Of a stretch of 64,000 bases of DNA, positions 23,971 through 32,407 are shown in pieces (positions within the stretch are counted from its first letter, which is position 1; every line of letters starts with the position of its first letter). The notes under the pieces were generated by a model, which searched no databases, was not told where the DNA came from, and worked only from the letters and a program-made list of their open reading frames with translations. The position numbers and the translations under genes are program-made. The DNA lies in the NCBI GenBank assembly GCA_959601025.1, contig CAUGOD010000006.1:1-64000 (forward strand), given 5' to 3'. This DNA comes from an uncultured Oscillospiraceae bacterium (lineage in GTDB: Bacteria; Bacillota; Clostridia; Oscillospirales; Acutalibacteraceae).

Positions 23971-25164
23971 TTATTCAACCGTTTCGCCCTTCAGGATGTG
24001 CTCCCACAGGGGGGACATATCCCGCAAACGGCGGACGATGGGAGGAATTTCCGCCAGCATGTAGTCGATATCCTCCTCGGTGGTTTCCTCCGACAGGGTC
24101 AGTCGGAGGGAGCCGTGGGCCACTGCGTGGGGCAGGCCGATGGCGAGCAGGACGTGGCTGGGGTCCAGCGACCCGGAGGTGCAGGCCGACCCGGAGGACG
24201 CGCAGATACCTTTGAAATCCAGCATCAGGAGAAGGCTCTCGCCTTCGATGCCTTCAAAGCTGATGTTGACGTTGCCGGGGAGACGTCGGACCGGGTCGCC
24301 GTTCAGCCGGCAGCGCTCCACCGATGAGAGGAGACCGTGGATCAGCCGGTCCCGCATGGCGGTCAGCCGGGGCGTGTTGGCTTCCATGGAGCCGCAGGCC
24401 AGCTCCATCGCTTTGGCCAGGCCGACGATACCGGCGGTGTTTTCGGTGCCGGCGCGGCGGCCCTTTTCCTGTGCACCGCCGTCGATCAGGTTGCCAAAGC
24501 GCACCCCTTTTCGCAGGATCAGCGCACCCATCCCCTTCGGGCCATGAAACTTGTGGGCGGACAGGGAAAGCATATCGATGTTCATCCCGGCGAAATCCAC
24601 CGGCACATGGCCGACGGCCTGCACTGCGTCGGTATGGAAGAGCACCCCGGCCTCCCGGCAGAGGGCGCCGATCTCCGCGATAGGCTGAATGGTGCCGATT
24701 TCGTTGTTGGCGAACATCACGCTGACCAGGGCCGTGTCCGGCCGCAGCGCAGCCTTCACATCCTCTACCCGGACGACGCCATTATCGTAAACCGGCAGAA
24801 GAGTGATTTCAAACCCATGCTTTTTCAGGGAATCGAGGGTGTGGAGCACCGCATGATGCTCGAAAACCGTGGAAATAATATGCTTCTTTCCCTTTTTCGA
24901 CAGGGCTTCGGCGGTCATCTTGATCGCCCAGTTGTCGGCTTCGCTTCCGCCGGAGGTGAAGAACACCTCGTCCGGACGGCAGTTCAGGCAGCGGGCTACA
25001 GTTTCGCGGGCCCTGTCCACCGCCTGTCGGGAGCTTTGGCCGAAGCTGTACAGGGAGGAAGGGTTGCCGTATTCTTCCGTCAGATAGGGAGTCATGGCCT
25101 CCAGCACCGAGGGAAGGAGACGGGTGGTCGCGGCGTTGTCTGCGTATACAAAGCGAGTAGCCAT
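23971..25164 (-). CDS. iscS: Cysteine desulfurase, IscS/NifS type
   Basis: A 397-residue PLP enzyme that takes sulfur from cysteine for Fe-S clusters and other sulfur carriers. It starts with FVYADNAATTRLLPSVLEAM. The PLP Lys is Lys205 in LSAHKFHGPKG and the persulfide Cys is Cys328 in SSGSACTSGS, nearly the E. coli IscS numbering. PSSLYSFGQSSRQAVD and the ENTAGIVGLAKAM block agree with group I desulfurases. The ATG at 25164 is used because upstream residues to 25323 are non-conserved. It is the first gene of iscS-iscU, with a leader of about 155 nt. Confidence 0.96.
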   Translation of the reverse strand: MATRFVYADNAATTRLLPSVLEAMTPYLTEEYGNPSSLYSFGQSSRQAVDRARETVARCLNCRPDEVFFTSGGSEADNWAIKMTAEALSKKGKKHIISTVFEHHAVLHTLDSLKKHGFEITLLPVYDNGVVRVEDVKAALRPDTALVSVMFANNEIGTIQPIAEIGALCREAGVLFHTDAVQAVGHVPVDFAGMNIDMLSLSAHKFHGPKGMGALILRKGVRFGNLIDGGAQEKGRRAGTENTAGIVGLAKAMELACGSMEANTPRLTAMRDRLIHGLLSSVERCRLNGDPVRRLPGNVNISFEGIEGESLLLMLDFKGICASSGSACTSGSLDPSHVLLAIGLPHAVAHGSLRLTLSEETTEEDIDYMLAEIPPIVRRLRDMSPLWEHILKGETVE

Positions 25165-25325
25165 TTGTTTCACCGGCTTTCTATGGATTGGAGGAAATGG
25201 GGGAATTCTCCCTCGGTGGATTTCTCCACCACGGCGTTTTTTCGCCACGTGGTTTCTTTCGCACACGGGGATGAAATCAGGGCGGAAATTTCGCCGTTTT
25301 CCGCTAGTGTTTGCTTTCTGCAATT
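25165..25325 (-). other. iscS leader with short hairpins
   Basis: About 155 nt between the start site and iscS. It contains GGTGGA/TCCACC and GGCG/CGCC stem-loops in tandem (near 25205-25255, plus-strand reading). No T-box or other leader class I know fits. Confidence 0.4.
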
Positions 25326-25354
25326 AATATATACCTCTTTGGTGTATATTTCAA
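25326..25354 (-). promoter_or_regulatory. iscS promoter overlapped by an inverted repeat
   Basis: On the minus strand TTGAAA (25354-25349), 17-nt spacer, TATATT (25331-25326). The spacer and box edges form the imperfect inverted repeat 25329-25349 with ATATAC/GTATAT arms. The position fits a repressor operator, for example of an Rrf2-type Fe-S regulator, but no such gene lies in the window. Confidence 0.55.
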
Positions 25355-25499
25355 GACATAAACCGAAAAATTTTCGTGGGGCGCAGGGGGCTTTTTTGTC
25401 CAATATATGCGTTTTTTCTTCTCGTTGGAGGAAATAGGGAAGGGAACGGTTTCTATTGGAAAATAGGCATGGGCAAGCGCGGTGAAATAACGAACAGAG

Positions 25500-25808
25500 G
25501 GAAGCTGCAACGATTTCGTTTTGCAGCGCCCCTCTGAAAAAAGTTCATATTGTGTAACCGTCTTCCGGCTGTGCCGTCGGGAGAATGGCGTTGCCGGCCG
25601 GGGACGTCTTCCTCAACTGGGTCCCCCGTTCGCTGTACAAGGTCTCCGGCGCGTCGTCGGATACTGCGCCCTCCTGCACATGGAGTTCGTTTAATCGGTT
25701 ACGCTTTTTGGATACCGTTGATGTGATACGCGGTGGTCATGGCGGAGACGTCGTCCCGATCATGCTGGATTCCGTCCAGGTGAAACGGCCAGCCTTCCAG
25801 CAGTCGGT
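25500..25808 (-). pseudogene. Decayed fragment of a paralogue of the adjacent lipoprotein
   Basis: Plus-strand 25709-25760 aligns without gaps to 26896-26947 inside the lipoprotein gene at roughly three quarters identity. Read leftward it encodes HDRDDVSAMTTAYHINGIQ, against YDTDDASSMTAAYQINDIL in the intact gene. A stop follows a few codons on and no start is present. This is a remnant of a tandem duplicate just downstream of the intact gene. The outer limits of the remnant are uncertain; the aligned core is 25709-25760. The rest of 25355-25708 shows no gene. Confidence 0.6.
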
Positions 25809-27125
25809 TCACGGGGTCTTCGCATCCGCTGCGCTGTTCCCGGTAACATCCGCCAGCTCAACATAGGAGAAGTGACCGCCTGTCCAGGTGCTGTTGTTGC
25901 CGCCGATGTACATTACGCCGTCCACGATGGAGATATGTTCCGGTTCGCCCATAAGCGTATTCAGCAGAATATTGAATGCGTGGTTTCCATCCCAGTCGTA
26001 CACCTCCACCGAGTTGGGGTTGCACCGGACAAAATACAGATAATTCGCGTCGGCGGCGACTCCCTGCGACGTTCCCGGAGGCGTATTTACCGAAAAGGAT
26101 TGCCGGTGAGACAGGTCGCCGTTCCAGAGGTCGATGGTTTCTCCTTCCCAACGTGCGGAGGCGAAGCTATCCCGCTGTTCACAGTAACCCATCCCGAAAA
26201 AGGGATTTGGCAGGTCCTCCATTTTGGTGACGGCGAAGGTGTCCGGGTTCACCAGGGAATAGCGGCTGTAATGTCCGTCGGTCGACTGGCAGTGGCTGAC
26301 TAACAGCGCGTTCCACTTTTTTACATAGGTAATATCGTTGGCATGATCTAGCGCCAGCTTTGGGCTCTGCGCGACCAGGTTCCCCCTAAGATCAAACTTA
26401 AAAAGATAGGTGGTCTCCGGATCCGCCGTGTGATCGATCATTGCTGTATAATAATAGGTTCCGTCGAAGGTTCCGCCCTCGACGATGGCGTGGCCGTCGT
26501 ACACGTCGTATTCAAACAGTGTTTTCACATAGCCGATGTACTGATGCCCGGGCTTCAGCGTGAATTTGGCCGCGCCTAAGTCTGGTAATGGAAGGTTTTC
26601 TATTATCAGCAAATCTTTCGGCAGCCGCAGGCTGGAGCCGTCGTAATACTGCTTGGCAATCTGTTCAAACGCCTCTACCGTTTTGTCAAGCCCTTCGGCA
26701 ATTGCGCTGAAAAGCACAACCTTGTTGTTTATGACGCCAATCCCATAGTCACGCCGATCGTTGCTTAGCTGGGAGGATTCCGCCCGGTTGGTTTCTCCGA
26801 CCAGAATCTCCACTCCGCCGTCGTCCGGTACCGTTTCATCTGCCCGCACATTTTCCATGTAGGGCAGGGGCAGGCCGGTTACGTTTTTCAAAATATCGTT
26901 GATTTGATAAGCGGCGGTCATGGACGAGGCGTCGTCCGTATCGTATAAGATTTTGGCTTGCATCGTCCCATTCACAATCAAATCCACGGTATCGGAATCC
27001 TCCTTTATTCCGGAGCCGTTCCCCGGCCTGGAGACGTTTTCTCCGTCCCGACATCCGGAACAAAGTAGCCCGGCGGACAGCGCGCCGGCAAGAAAAAGAA
27101 CGCCCATTCGTTTTCCTATTCTCAT
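25809..27125 (-). CDS. Lipoprotein with carbohydrate-associated N-domain and propeller-like C-domain
   Basis: A 438-residue exported protein. The signal peptide (RIGKRMGVLFLAGALSAGLL) ends at CSGC, a slightly atypical lipobox. Residues about 50-165 (DTDDASSMTAAYQINDIL, GGVEILVGETNRAESSQL, then VVLFSAIAEGLDKTVEAFEQ) resemble the N-terminal domain found beside many clostridial glycosidases. Residues about 180-430 have repeated strand patterns (YYTAMIDHTADPETTYLFKF, VAADANYLYFVRCNPNSVEV, EPEHISIVDGVMYIGG), suggesting a beta propeller. Substrate unknown. The ATG at 27125 is chosen because it gives a proper signal peptide. A broken paralogue piece lies downstream. Confidence 0.65.
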   Translation of the reverse strand: MRIGKRMGVLFLAGALSAGLLCSGCRDGENVSRPGNGSGIKEDSDTVDLIVNGTMQAKILYDTDDASSMTAAYQINDILKNVTGLPLPYMENVRADETVPDDGGVEILVGETNRAESSQLSNDRRDYGIGVINNKVVLFSAIAEGLDKTVEAFEQIAKQYYDGSSLRLPKDLLIIENLPLPDLGAAKFTLKPGHQYIGYVKTLFEYDVYDGHAIVEGGTFDGTYYYTAMIDHTADPETTYLFKFDLRGNLVAQSPKLALDHANDITYVKKWNALLVSHCQSTDGHYSRYSLVNPDTFAVTKMEDLPNPFFGMGYCEQRDSFASARWEGETIDLWNGDLSHRQSFSVNTPPGTSQGVAADANYLYFVRCNPNSVEVYDWDGNHAFNILLNTLMGEPEHISIVDGVMYIGGNNSTWTGGHFSYVELADVTGNSAADAKTP

Positions 27126-27298
27126 TCGGTATATCTCATCTTTCGTACGTGGAATCCAGCGTGCCACGATTGTCGCTTTTCATTTTATCACCGACGGTAC
27201 GGTTCGTCTTTTACCGAAGATGTCCTCGCGGTTTCCAAACGTGCGGTTTTTAGCGAATGGGTGGGGCAATCCGTTGTTAAGGGGAGAAAAATGACGCC

Positions 27299-28708
27299 CT
27301 ATTTCTCGGCGGCAACGTTGTTGCCGCCGCCCTTTCGCAAAGTTTTCATAAAGGTGACGGTAAGCGCTGCGGCGACAAGCATCGCAATCAGGTCGGCGGC
27401 GGGGGCCGCAAACAGGATTCCTTCGATGCCAAAGACGGTTGGCAGACAAATAATGAGGGGAATAAAGCAAACGATATCCCTTATCATGGAAGCCACAACG
27501 GCGCGTACGGGCCTTCCCACGGCCTGGAAAAAGATAGAGGACATTTTTATAATGCAGGTAAAGGTGACCAGCGCCAGGAATATACGGAATGTCTTTTCGG
27601 CGAAGATCCAATAATCGTCCGGATTGGGAATATTGGTGGGCGTTCCGAAGATGCCGACGACAGCGCGGGGAGCCAGCTCAAACAGCAGTGTGGAAGCAAC
27701 GCCGATAACGACCGTACAAAGCAGAATCAGCCGATAGGTTTTCTTTACCCGGTCGTACTTTTCGGCGCCCATATTGTAGCTGATGATCGGCTGGCAGCCG
27801 AGAACGATCCCAACGACAAGATTGATAACGACGGTAAAGACCTTGCTTTCTATGCCGATAACAGCAATGGGAATGTCTACGCCGTATTGGGATTGCGCGC
27901 CGTACTTTGCAAGCATAATGTTGCAGACAAGCGAAATGATGACAATCGTCATCTGCGTAATAAAGGAAGAAACGCCCAGCTGCAAAGCGCTGGAAAACGA
28001 CCGGAAACTGGGGATAAAGCTTTTGAGGGTCAGCTTAAAGGTTTTGGTACGGAAGAAATAGACAAGGGTGATTACAAAGGATATGACCTGACCGATCACC
28101 GTAGCGAGAGCGGCGCCCGTCATCCCCCAATGCAATCCGAAAATAAAGACCGGATCGAGAAGAATATTGACAAGCGCTCCCGCCAGCATAGAGGCCATAG
28201 ACCATGCGGGGCTTCCATCCGCGCGGATGACGGCGTTCATCATGTTGGAAAGCATATAGACCGGGAAAAAGGCAAGAATGATATTGAAATATTCAACAGC
28301 CATCCCTATGCTGTTTTCCGAGGCGCCGAACAACGTCAAAAGCGGCGTTTTCAGCGGAAAGAAAACAGCGATCAGAACGAGGCTGGTGATCAGCGTTATC
28401 GTGATTCCGGCGCCGATGGCTTTGGGGGCGTTTTCCGTATCCTTTTTACCCTGGCAGATATTCAGATAGGCGGCGCATCCATCGCCGTAGCACCACGCAA
28501 AGGCCTGTGCGATAATAAATATCGGGAACACAACGCCCGTCGCCGCATTTCCGAGAGTACTCAACTCGCTGTTTCCAACAAATATCTGGTCAACGATATT
28601 ATAAAGCGCGCTGACCAGGAGAGAGAGTACGCAGGGGAGCGAAAATTTCAGCATGAGCTTTGGAATTTTCGCTTCTCCTAAAAACCGACTGTTTTCCGAC
28701 TGGTTCAT
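27299..28708 (-). CDS. MATE family efflux transporter
   Basis: A 469-residue exporter of the multidrug and toxic compound extrusion family, with twelve predicted membrane helices in two halves. LMLKFSLPCVLSLLVSALYN at the start, IVDQIFVGNSELSTLGNAA, NAVIRADGSPAWSMASML and the second-half VLGCQPIISYNMGAEKYDRV and FFQAVGRPVRAVVASMIRD are typical of the NorM/VmrA-like bacterial group. Substrate cannot be told from sequence. Ribosome site GGGAGGAATT before the ATG. A strong intrinsic terminator lies in its leader, 75 nt upstream, so expression may need antitermination. Confidence 0.92.
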   Translation of the reverse strand: MNQSENSRFLGEAKIPKLMLKFSLPCVLSLLVSALYNIVDQIFVGNSELSTLGNAATGVVFPIFIIAQAFAWCYGDGCAAYLNICQGKKDTENAPKAIGAGITITLITSLVLIAVFFPLKTPLLTLFGASENSIGMAVEYFNIILAFFPVYMLSNMMNAVIRADGSPAWSMASMLAGALVNILLDPVFIFGLHWGMTGAALATVIGQVISFVITLVYFFRTKTFKLTLKSFIPSFRSFSSALQLGVSSFITQMTIVIISLVCNIMLAKYGAQSQYGVDIPIAVIGIESKVFTVVINLVVGIVLGCQPIISYNMGAEKYDRVKKTYRLILLCTVVIGVASTLLFELAPRAVVGIFGTPTNIPNPDDYWIFAEKTFRIFLALVTFTCIIKMSSIFFQAVGRPVRAVVASMIRDIVCFIPLIICLPTVFGIEGILFAAPAADLIAMLVAAALTVTFMKTLRKGGGNNVAAEK

Positions 28709-28783
28709 AATTCCTCCCGATAGATGTGTATTTTGGAGTCTTTATCCGAGGAAAAGCTGCCTGAAACCTGCGAAGACCACAAA

Positions 28784-28823
28784 AAAAGAGCGTAGAAATC
28801 CGGCCGAATTTCTACGCTCTTTT
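28784..28823 (-). terminator. Intrinsic terminator in the MATE leader
   Basis: A perfect 16-bp stem (28784-28799 with 28808-28823, 8-nt loop). Read leftward it is followed by seven T residues. It lies between a good promoter (28840-28868) and the MATE start codon at 28708, as an attenuator would. It could instead simply end rnhA transcripts. Confidence 0.8.
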
Positions 28824-28839
28824 GCTGATCGACTTTAAA

Positions 28840-28868
28840 ATCGTACCATAAATTGGGGGGCTTGTCAA
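28840..28868 (-). promoter_or_regulatory. Promoter of the MATE gene
   Basis: On the minus strand TTGACA (28868-28863), 17-nt spacer, TACGAT (28845-28840). Start near 28833, about ten nt before the terminator stem. Confidence 0.65.
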
Positions 28869-28989
28869 GAATACTGCCCGGAATTTTGTGAAAATTCAAA
28901 AGAATAACGCGCAATATATTTAGAATATTTATATACAATGTATCATTCTGGTAAAAGGGCGGCCGCCCACTTATTCGTGCCTGTAAACC

Positions 28990-29427
28990 CTATTTGAACC
29001 GTTCCGCCGCGGCGACGGCGAGCTGGTCGCAGCGCTCGTTTTCCGGATGACCCTGGTGTCCGCGCACCCAGACGAGCTTTACGTCGTGGATATCCAGCAG
29101 GGTAAGCAGGCGGTCCCACAGGTCGGCGTTCAGGGCGGGCTTTTTGTCCGCCTTCCGCCAGCCGTTCCGCTTCCATCCCCGCGCCCAGCCCTTCTGGATC
29201 GCGTCGATCACGTATTTGGAATCGCTGGTCAGGGTGACCGAGCAGGTCTCGTTCAGGGCGGCAAGTCCTTCGATCACGGCGGTCAGCTCCATCCGGTTGT
29301 TGGTAGTGCGGGCCTCGCCGCCTGAAAGCTCCTTTTCCCGCCCGTTATACCGCAGAATGGCGCCCCAGCCGCCGGGACCGGGATTGCCGGAGCAGGCGCC
29401 GTCGGTGAACAGTTCCACATGCTTCAT
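28990..29427 (-). CDS. rnhA: Ribonuclease HI
   Basis: A 145-residue RNase HI that cuts the RNA strand of RNA-DNA hybrids. All four acidic residues of the DEDD site are present: LFTDGACSGNPGPGGWGAIL, the Glu in NRMELTAVIEGL, LTSDSKYVIDAI and a C-terminal Asp after VRGHQGHPENERCDQLA. WVRGHQGHPENE is also the His-loop of the family. GWARGWKRNGWRKADKKP is the basic handle present in E. coli-type enzymes. GGAGATTTTC precedes the ATG. It stands alone. Confidence 0.96.
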   Translation of the reverse strand: MKHVELFTDGACSGNPGPGGWGAILRYNGREKELSGGEARTTNNRMELTAVIEGLAALNETCSVTLTSDSKYVIDAIQKGWARGWKRNGWRKADKKPALNADLWDRLLTLLDIHDVKLVWVRGHQGHPENERCDQLAVAAAERFK

Positions 29428-29661
29428 GGAGAAAATCTCCTACTTTCCTGATCGAAATAGGCCGCGCGTCAGGGCGGTCAGCCTTCATTATAATCAAAAT
29501 TCCCCGCCGGCACAAGCGTCCGCCGGCGAAACTTTCCCATCTTTTCTTTTCAAGGGCGATAAACCGCTGGCGTGCGGTCAATACTATCCCCGACAAAGCC
29601 CGCCGGGCTGTACCGGCGGGAAATATGATTTTTGCAGTGGGAAAGGAATGGGCATGACGGT

Positions 29662-32010
29662 ATGACAATGAAAGCGGTAATCATGGCGGGGGGCGAGGGG
29701 ACGCGGCTGCGGCCGCTGACCTGCGATCTTCCAAAGCCGATGGCGCGGCTCTGCGGCCGTCCGATGATGGAATATATCCTCGATCTGCTCGGCCGGCATG
29801 GGGTGACCGACGCGGCAGTGACGCTGCGGTATCTCCCTTCGGCGATTTCGGAGCATTTTGGGGAGCGATACAAGGGAATATCTCTGCGGTACGCGGTGGA
29901 GGACGCCCCTCTTGGCACGGCGGGGAGCGTCCGGGGCGCGGTCGGCCGCCTGACGGACGGAGAGACGCTCCTGGTGATCAGCGGGGACGCGCTGACCGAT
30001 TTCGACCTCGCGGCCGCCGCCCGGTTCCACCGGAAAAGCGGCGCGGCCGCGACGCTGCTGGTCACCCGGGTGGAGGACCCGCGGGAATACGGGCTGGTGC
30101 GGTACGACGCGGAGGGCCGGGTGGTCGGCTTTGTGGAAAAGCCGGGCTGGGCGCAGGCGGTGACCGACGCGGCCAACACGGGGATTTACCTTCTCTCTCC
30201 CGAGGCGCTTGCGCTGGTTCCGGAGGAAGGAGAATACGATTTTGCGAAGGACCTTTTTCCAAAGATGCTGGAGAAGGGAATGCCCCTGTACGCCTATGAG
30301 GCGAAAGGGTACTGGTGTGATATCGGCTCCCTGTCGGCCTATCGTTCCGCCCAGCGGGATATGCTGGAGGGAAAGCTGCAGAGTTTTCCCGCCCCGCGGG
30401 ACGGGGTGCTCTGCCGGACGGGACGGCCGGAGGGGGAATATATCCTTACCCCGCCGGTATATATCGGCGAAGGGGTCAGCATCGGCTCGGGGGCGCAGAT
30501 CGGCCCCTTTGCGGTGCTGGATGACGGCTGCTGCGTCGGCGCGGGAGCAAAGGTGCGGGATTCCATCCTGCTCGGCTGCGCGTATGTGGGGGAGCGGGCG
30601 GCGCTGACCGGCGCGCTTCTCTGTCACGCGGCATCCGTTCGGCGGGGGGCTTCCCTGTTTGAAGGATCGGCTGTGGGCGCGGGCAGCGTGGTGGGGGAAT
30701 ACGCCGCCGTGTACCCCGATATCAAAATCTGGCCGGACAAGCAGGTGGAGAGCAACACCGTCCTGCGGGACAATGTGCGGGAGGGCTGTGGTCCCTGCAT
30801 GGTGTTCGACGACGCGGGGATGACCGGGGAAACCGGCGTGGAGCTGACGCCGGAGCTCTGCGCCCGGCTGGGCGCGGCGGTCGGCAGTCTGGCCCGGGGC
30901 GAGAAGGTGGCGGTGGGCTGCGCGAATGACCACGCCGCCGCCGCGCTGAAAATGGCCCTGAATGCGGGCGTCCTTTCGGCGGGGGGAACCGTCTGGGATT
31001 TCGGCGCGTGCATCGGGCCGCAGTTCGATTATTTTGTGAATTTTAGCCGGATTCATACCGGCGTGTATATCGGGGGCGGGCCGAAAGCCTGTATCCGACT
31101 GGTATCGGAGGGCGGGCTTCCGGCTCCCCGGTCAATGGAACGGGGAATCGAGGCGCGGCTGGCCGGCGGCGATTTTGCCCGGGCGGGGTGGGACAGCGTG
31201 CGGGAGCTGACCGACATGTCTTCCATGCAGCAGCTTTACCGTCAGGAACTGATCAGCATGGCCCCGATGGGCCTTTCCGGCATGGCGGTGACGGTCAAAG
31301 GCTCGGATTACGAATGTGTGCGGCTGCTGTCTTCGGTGCTGACTACCATGGGCTGCATCCCGGCGGAGGACGGCGAGCCGGAAGGCGTGCGGCTCCACCT
31401 CGGGGCGCAGGGCCGGCGGCTGTCGCTGTTCGACGAGGAGACCGGGTACCTCTGGCCGGAGCAGGTGCTCGCCCTGTGCTGTCTGCTGGAGCTGGAAAAC
31501 GGCGGGGATGTGGCGGTGCCATACGACGCGCCGATGGTAATCGACCAGCTCGCCGAACCGCTTGGCCGGCGGGTGAGACGGTATTACCTCTGCCCGGCGG
31601 ATAAGGGGGACGCTGAGGCCCGGAAGCTCGCGGCCGCGCAGCTTTGGATCCGGGATGGGCTGATGATGGCCGTGCGGGTGCTGTACGCGATGAAGTCCCG
31701 CCGCCTGTCTCTGGCGGAGCTGGCCGCTCGCCTGCCCGGCTTTGCGGTAGCGACCAAAACCATCCCGTGCGGGGCGAACCCCGGCCGCCTGCTCCGAAGG
31801 TTTTCCGAAGGAAGCGGACGGGCGGAGGCGGGGGAGGGAGCCCGTCTTCGACTGAAAAAGGGAACGCTGCTGGTCCGGCCCTCCAAACGAGGAAAAAATC
31901 TCACCCTGATCGCGGAAGCGGCCGATACCGAGATGGCCGCCGAGCTCTGCGGCGAGCTGGAGGAGAAGCTGAACGCGGTTTCCCTTGACATTACGAACGA
32001 AACAAAGTAA
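29662..32010 (+). CDS. Sugar-1-phosphate nucleotidyltransferase fused to a degenerate phosphomannomutase domain
   Basis: A 782-residue, three-part protein like the mannose-1-phosphate guanylyltransferase/phosphomannomutase chimeras. Residues 1-230 are a nucleotidyltransferase (GGEGTRLRP at 10-18, LPKPM at 23-27, VVGFVEKPGWAQ). Residues about 245-370 are a left-handed hexapeptide beta helix (GAQIGPFAVLDDGCCVGAGA). Residues about 380-780 follow the phosphomannomutase fold but lack its active site: GGGPK at 471-475 stands where the phosphoserine motif (S/T-H-N-P) is expected, and LGAQGRR replaces the metal motif D-G-D-x-D-R. So it probably only makes a nucleotide sugar. The ATG at 29668 is an alternative start. 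Preceded by GAAAGGAATGGG. Confidence 0.85.
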   Translation: MTMKAVIMAGGEGTRLRPLTCDLPKPMARLCGRPMMEYILDLLGRHGVTDAAVTLRYLPSAISEHFGERYKGISLRYAVEDAPLGTAGSVRGAVGRLTDGETLLVISGDALTDFDLAAAARFHRKSGAAATLLVTRVEDPREYGLVRYDAEGRVVGFVEKPGWAQAVTDAANTGIYLLSPEALALVPEEGEYDFAKDLFPKMLEKGMPLYAYEAKGYWCDIGSLSAYRSAQRDMLEGKLQSFPAPRDGVLCRTGRPEGEYILTPPVYIGEGVSIGSGAQIGPFAVLDDGCCVGAGAKVRDSILLGCAYVGERAALTGALLCHAASVRRGASLFEGSAVGAGSVVGEYAAVYPDIKIWPDKQVESNTVLRDNVREGCGPCMVFDDAGMTGETGVELTPELCARLGAAVGSLARGEKVAVGCANDHAAAALKMALNAGVLSAGGTVWDFGACIGPQFDYFVNFSRIHTGVYIGGGPKACIRLVSEGGLPAPRSMERGIEARLAGGDFARAGWDSVRELTDMSSMQQLYRQELISMAPMGLSGMAVTVKGSDYECVRLLSSVLTTMGCIPAEDGEPEGVRLHLGAQGRRLSLFDEETGYLWPEQVLALCCLLELENGGDVAVPYDAPMVIDQLAEPLGRRVRRYYLCPADKGDAEARKLAAAQLWIRDGLMMAVRVLYAMKSRRLSLAELAARLPGFAVATKTIPCGANPGRLLRRFSEGSGRAEAGEGARLRLKKGTLLVRPSKRGKNLTLIAEAADTEMAAELCGELEEKLNAVSLDITNETK

Positions 32011-32407
32011 TATATATTGGACGAAATGTAGAACCTCGCCTTTTCCCTGGTTGCGCCTGTTGTTGGGGCACAGGCTTCCGGATGGCCGTACAAAGGGCCG
32101 CCCGGCTTTCCGGCGGGATACTGTTCTGCATGATGTGGTCGGTTTACCCCGGGGAAATGCGTCTGCGGACTCCGCGGGCCTTTTGAAAGATGTGTTCGGA
32201 CCAATAGAATGCACGGAGTAAGGAACGGCCCCACGGTGCGTGGGGCTCTTTTTCCCGTATGCCTGTACGCCTTTCCGCCTTTCGGGAAAGAAGGCCCGGC
32301 AAACGGATACGAAAGGAATTTCCCGTCCTTAAAGGGGATCGCGCCGTCTTTGGAAAGAAGGACGGTCGTACGGCGGGCGCGTCCCGCCAGGAAACGGAGG
32401 ATTATTT
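32011..32407 (+). terminator. Gap with terminator before RNase J
   Basis: About 400 nt without a gene. GCCCCACG (32228-32235) pairs with CGTGGGGC (32239-32246) and is followed by TCTTTTT, a good intrinsic terminator that separates the preceding gene from RNase J. No clear promoter for RNase J was found in 32254-32395. Confidence 0.7.

Noticed and set aside
25165..25325. T-box or other known riboswitch in the iscS leader
   Set aside because: Several small hairpins are present, but no T-box or other conserved riboswitch core.
25585..25866. Rightward 93-codon frame
   Set aside because: It runs antisense to the lipoprotein 3' end and the decayed paralogue; no ribosome site.
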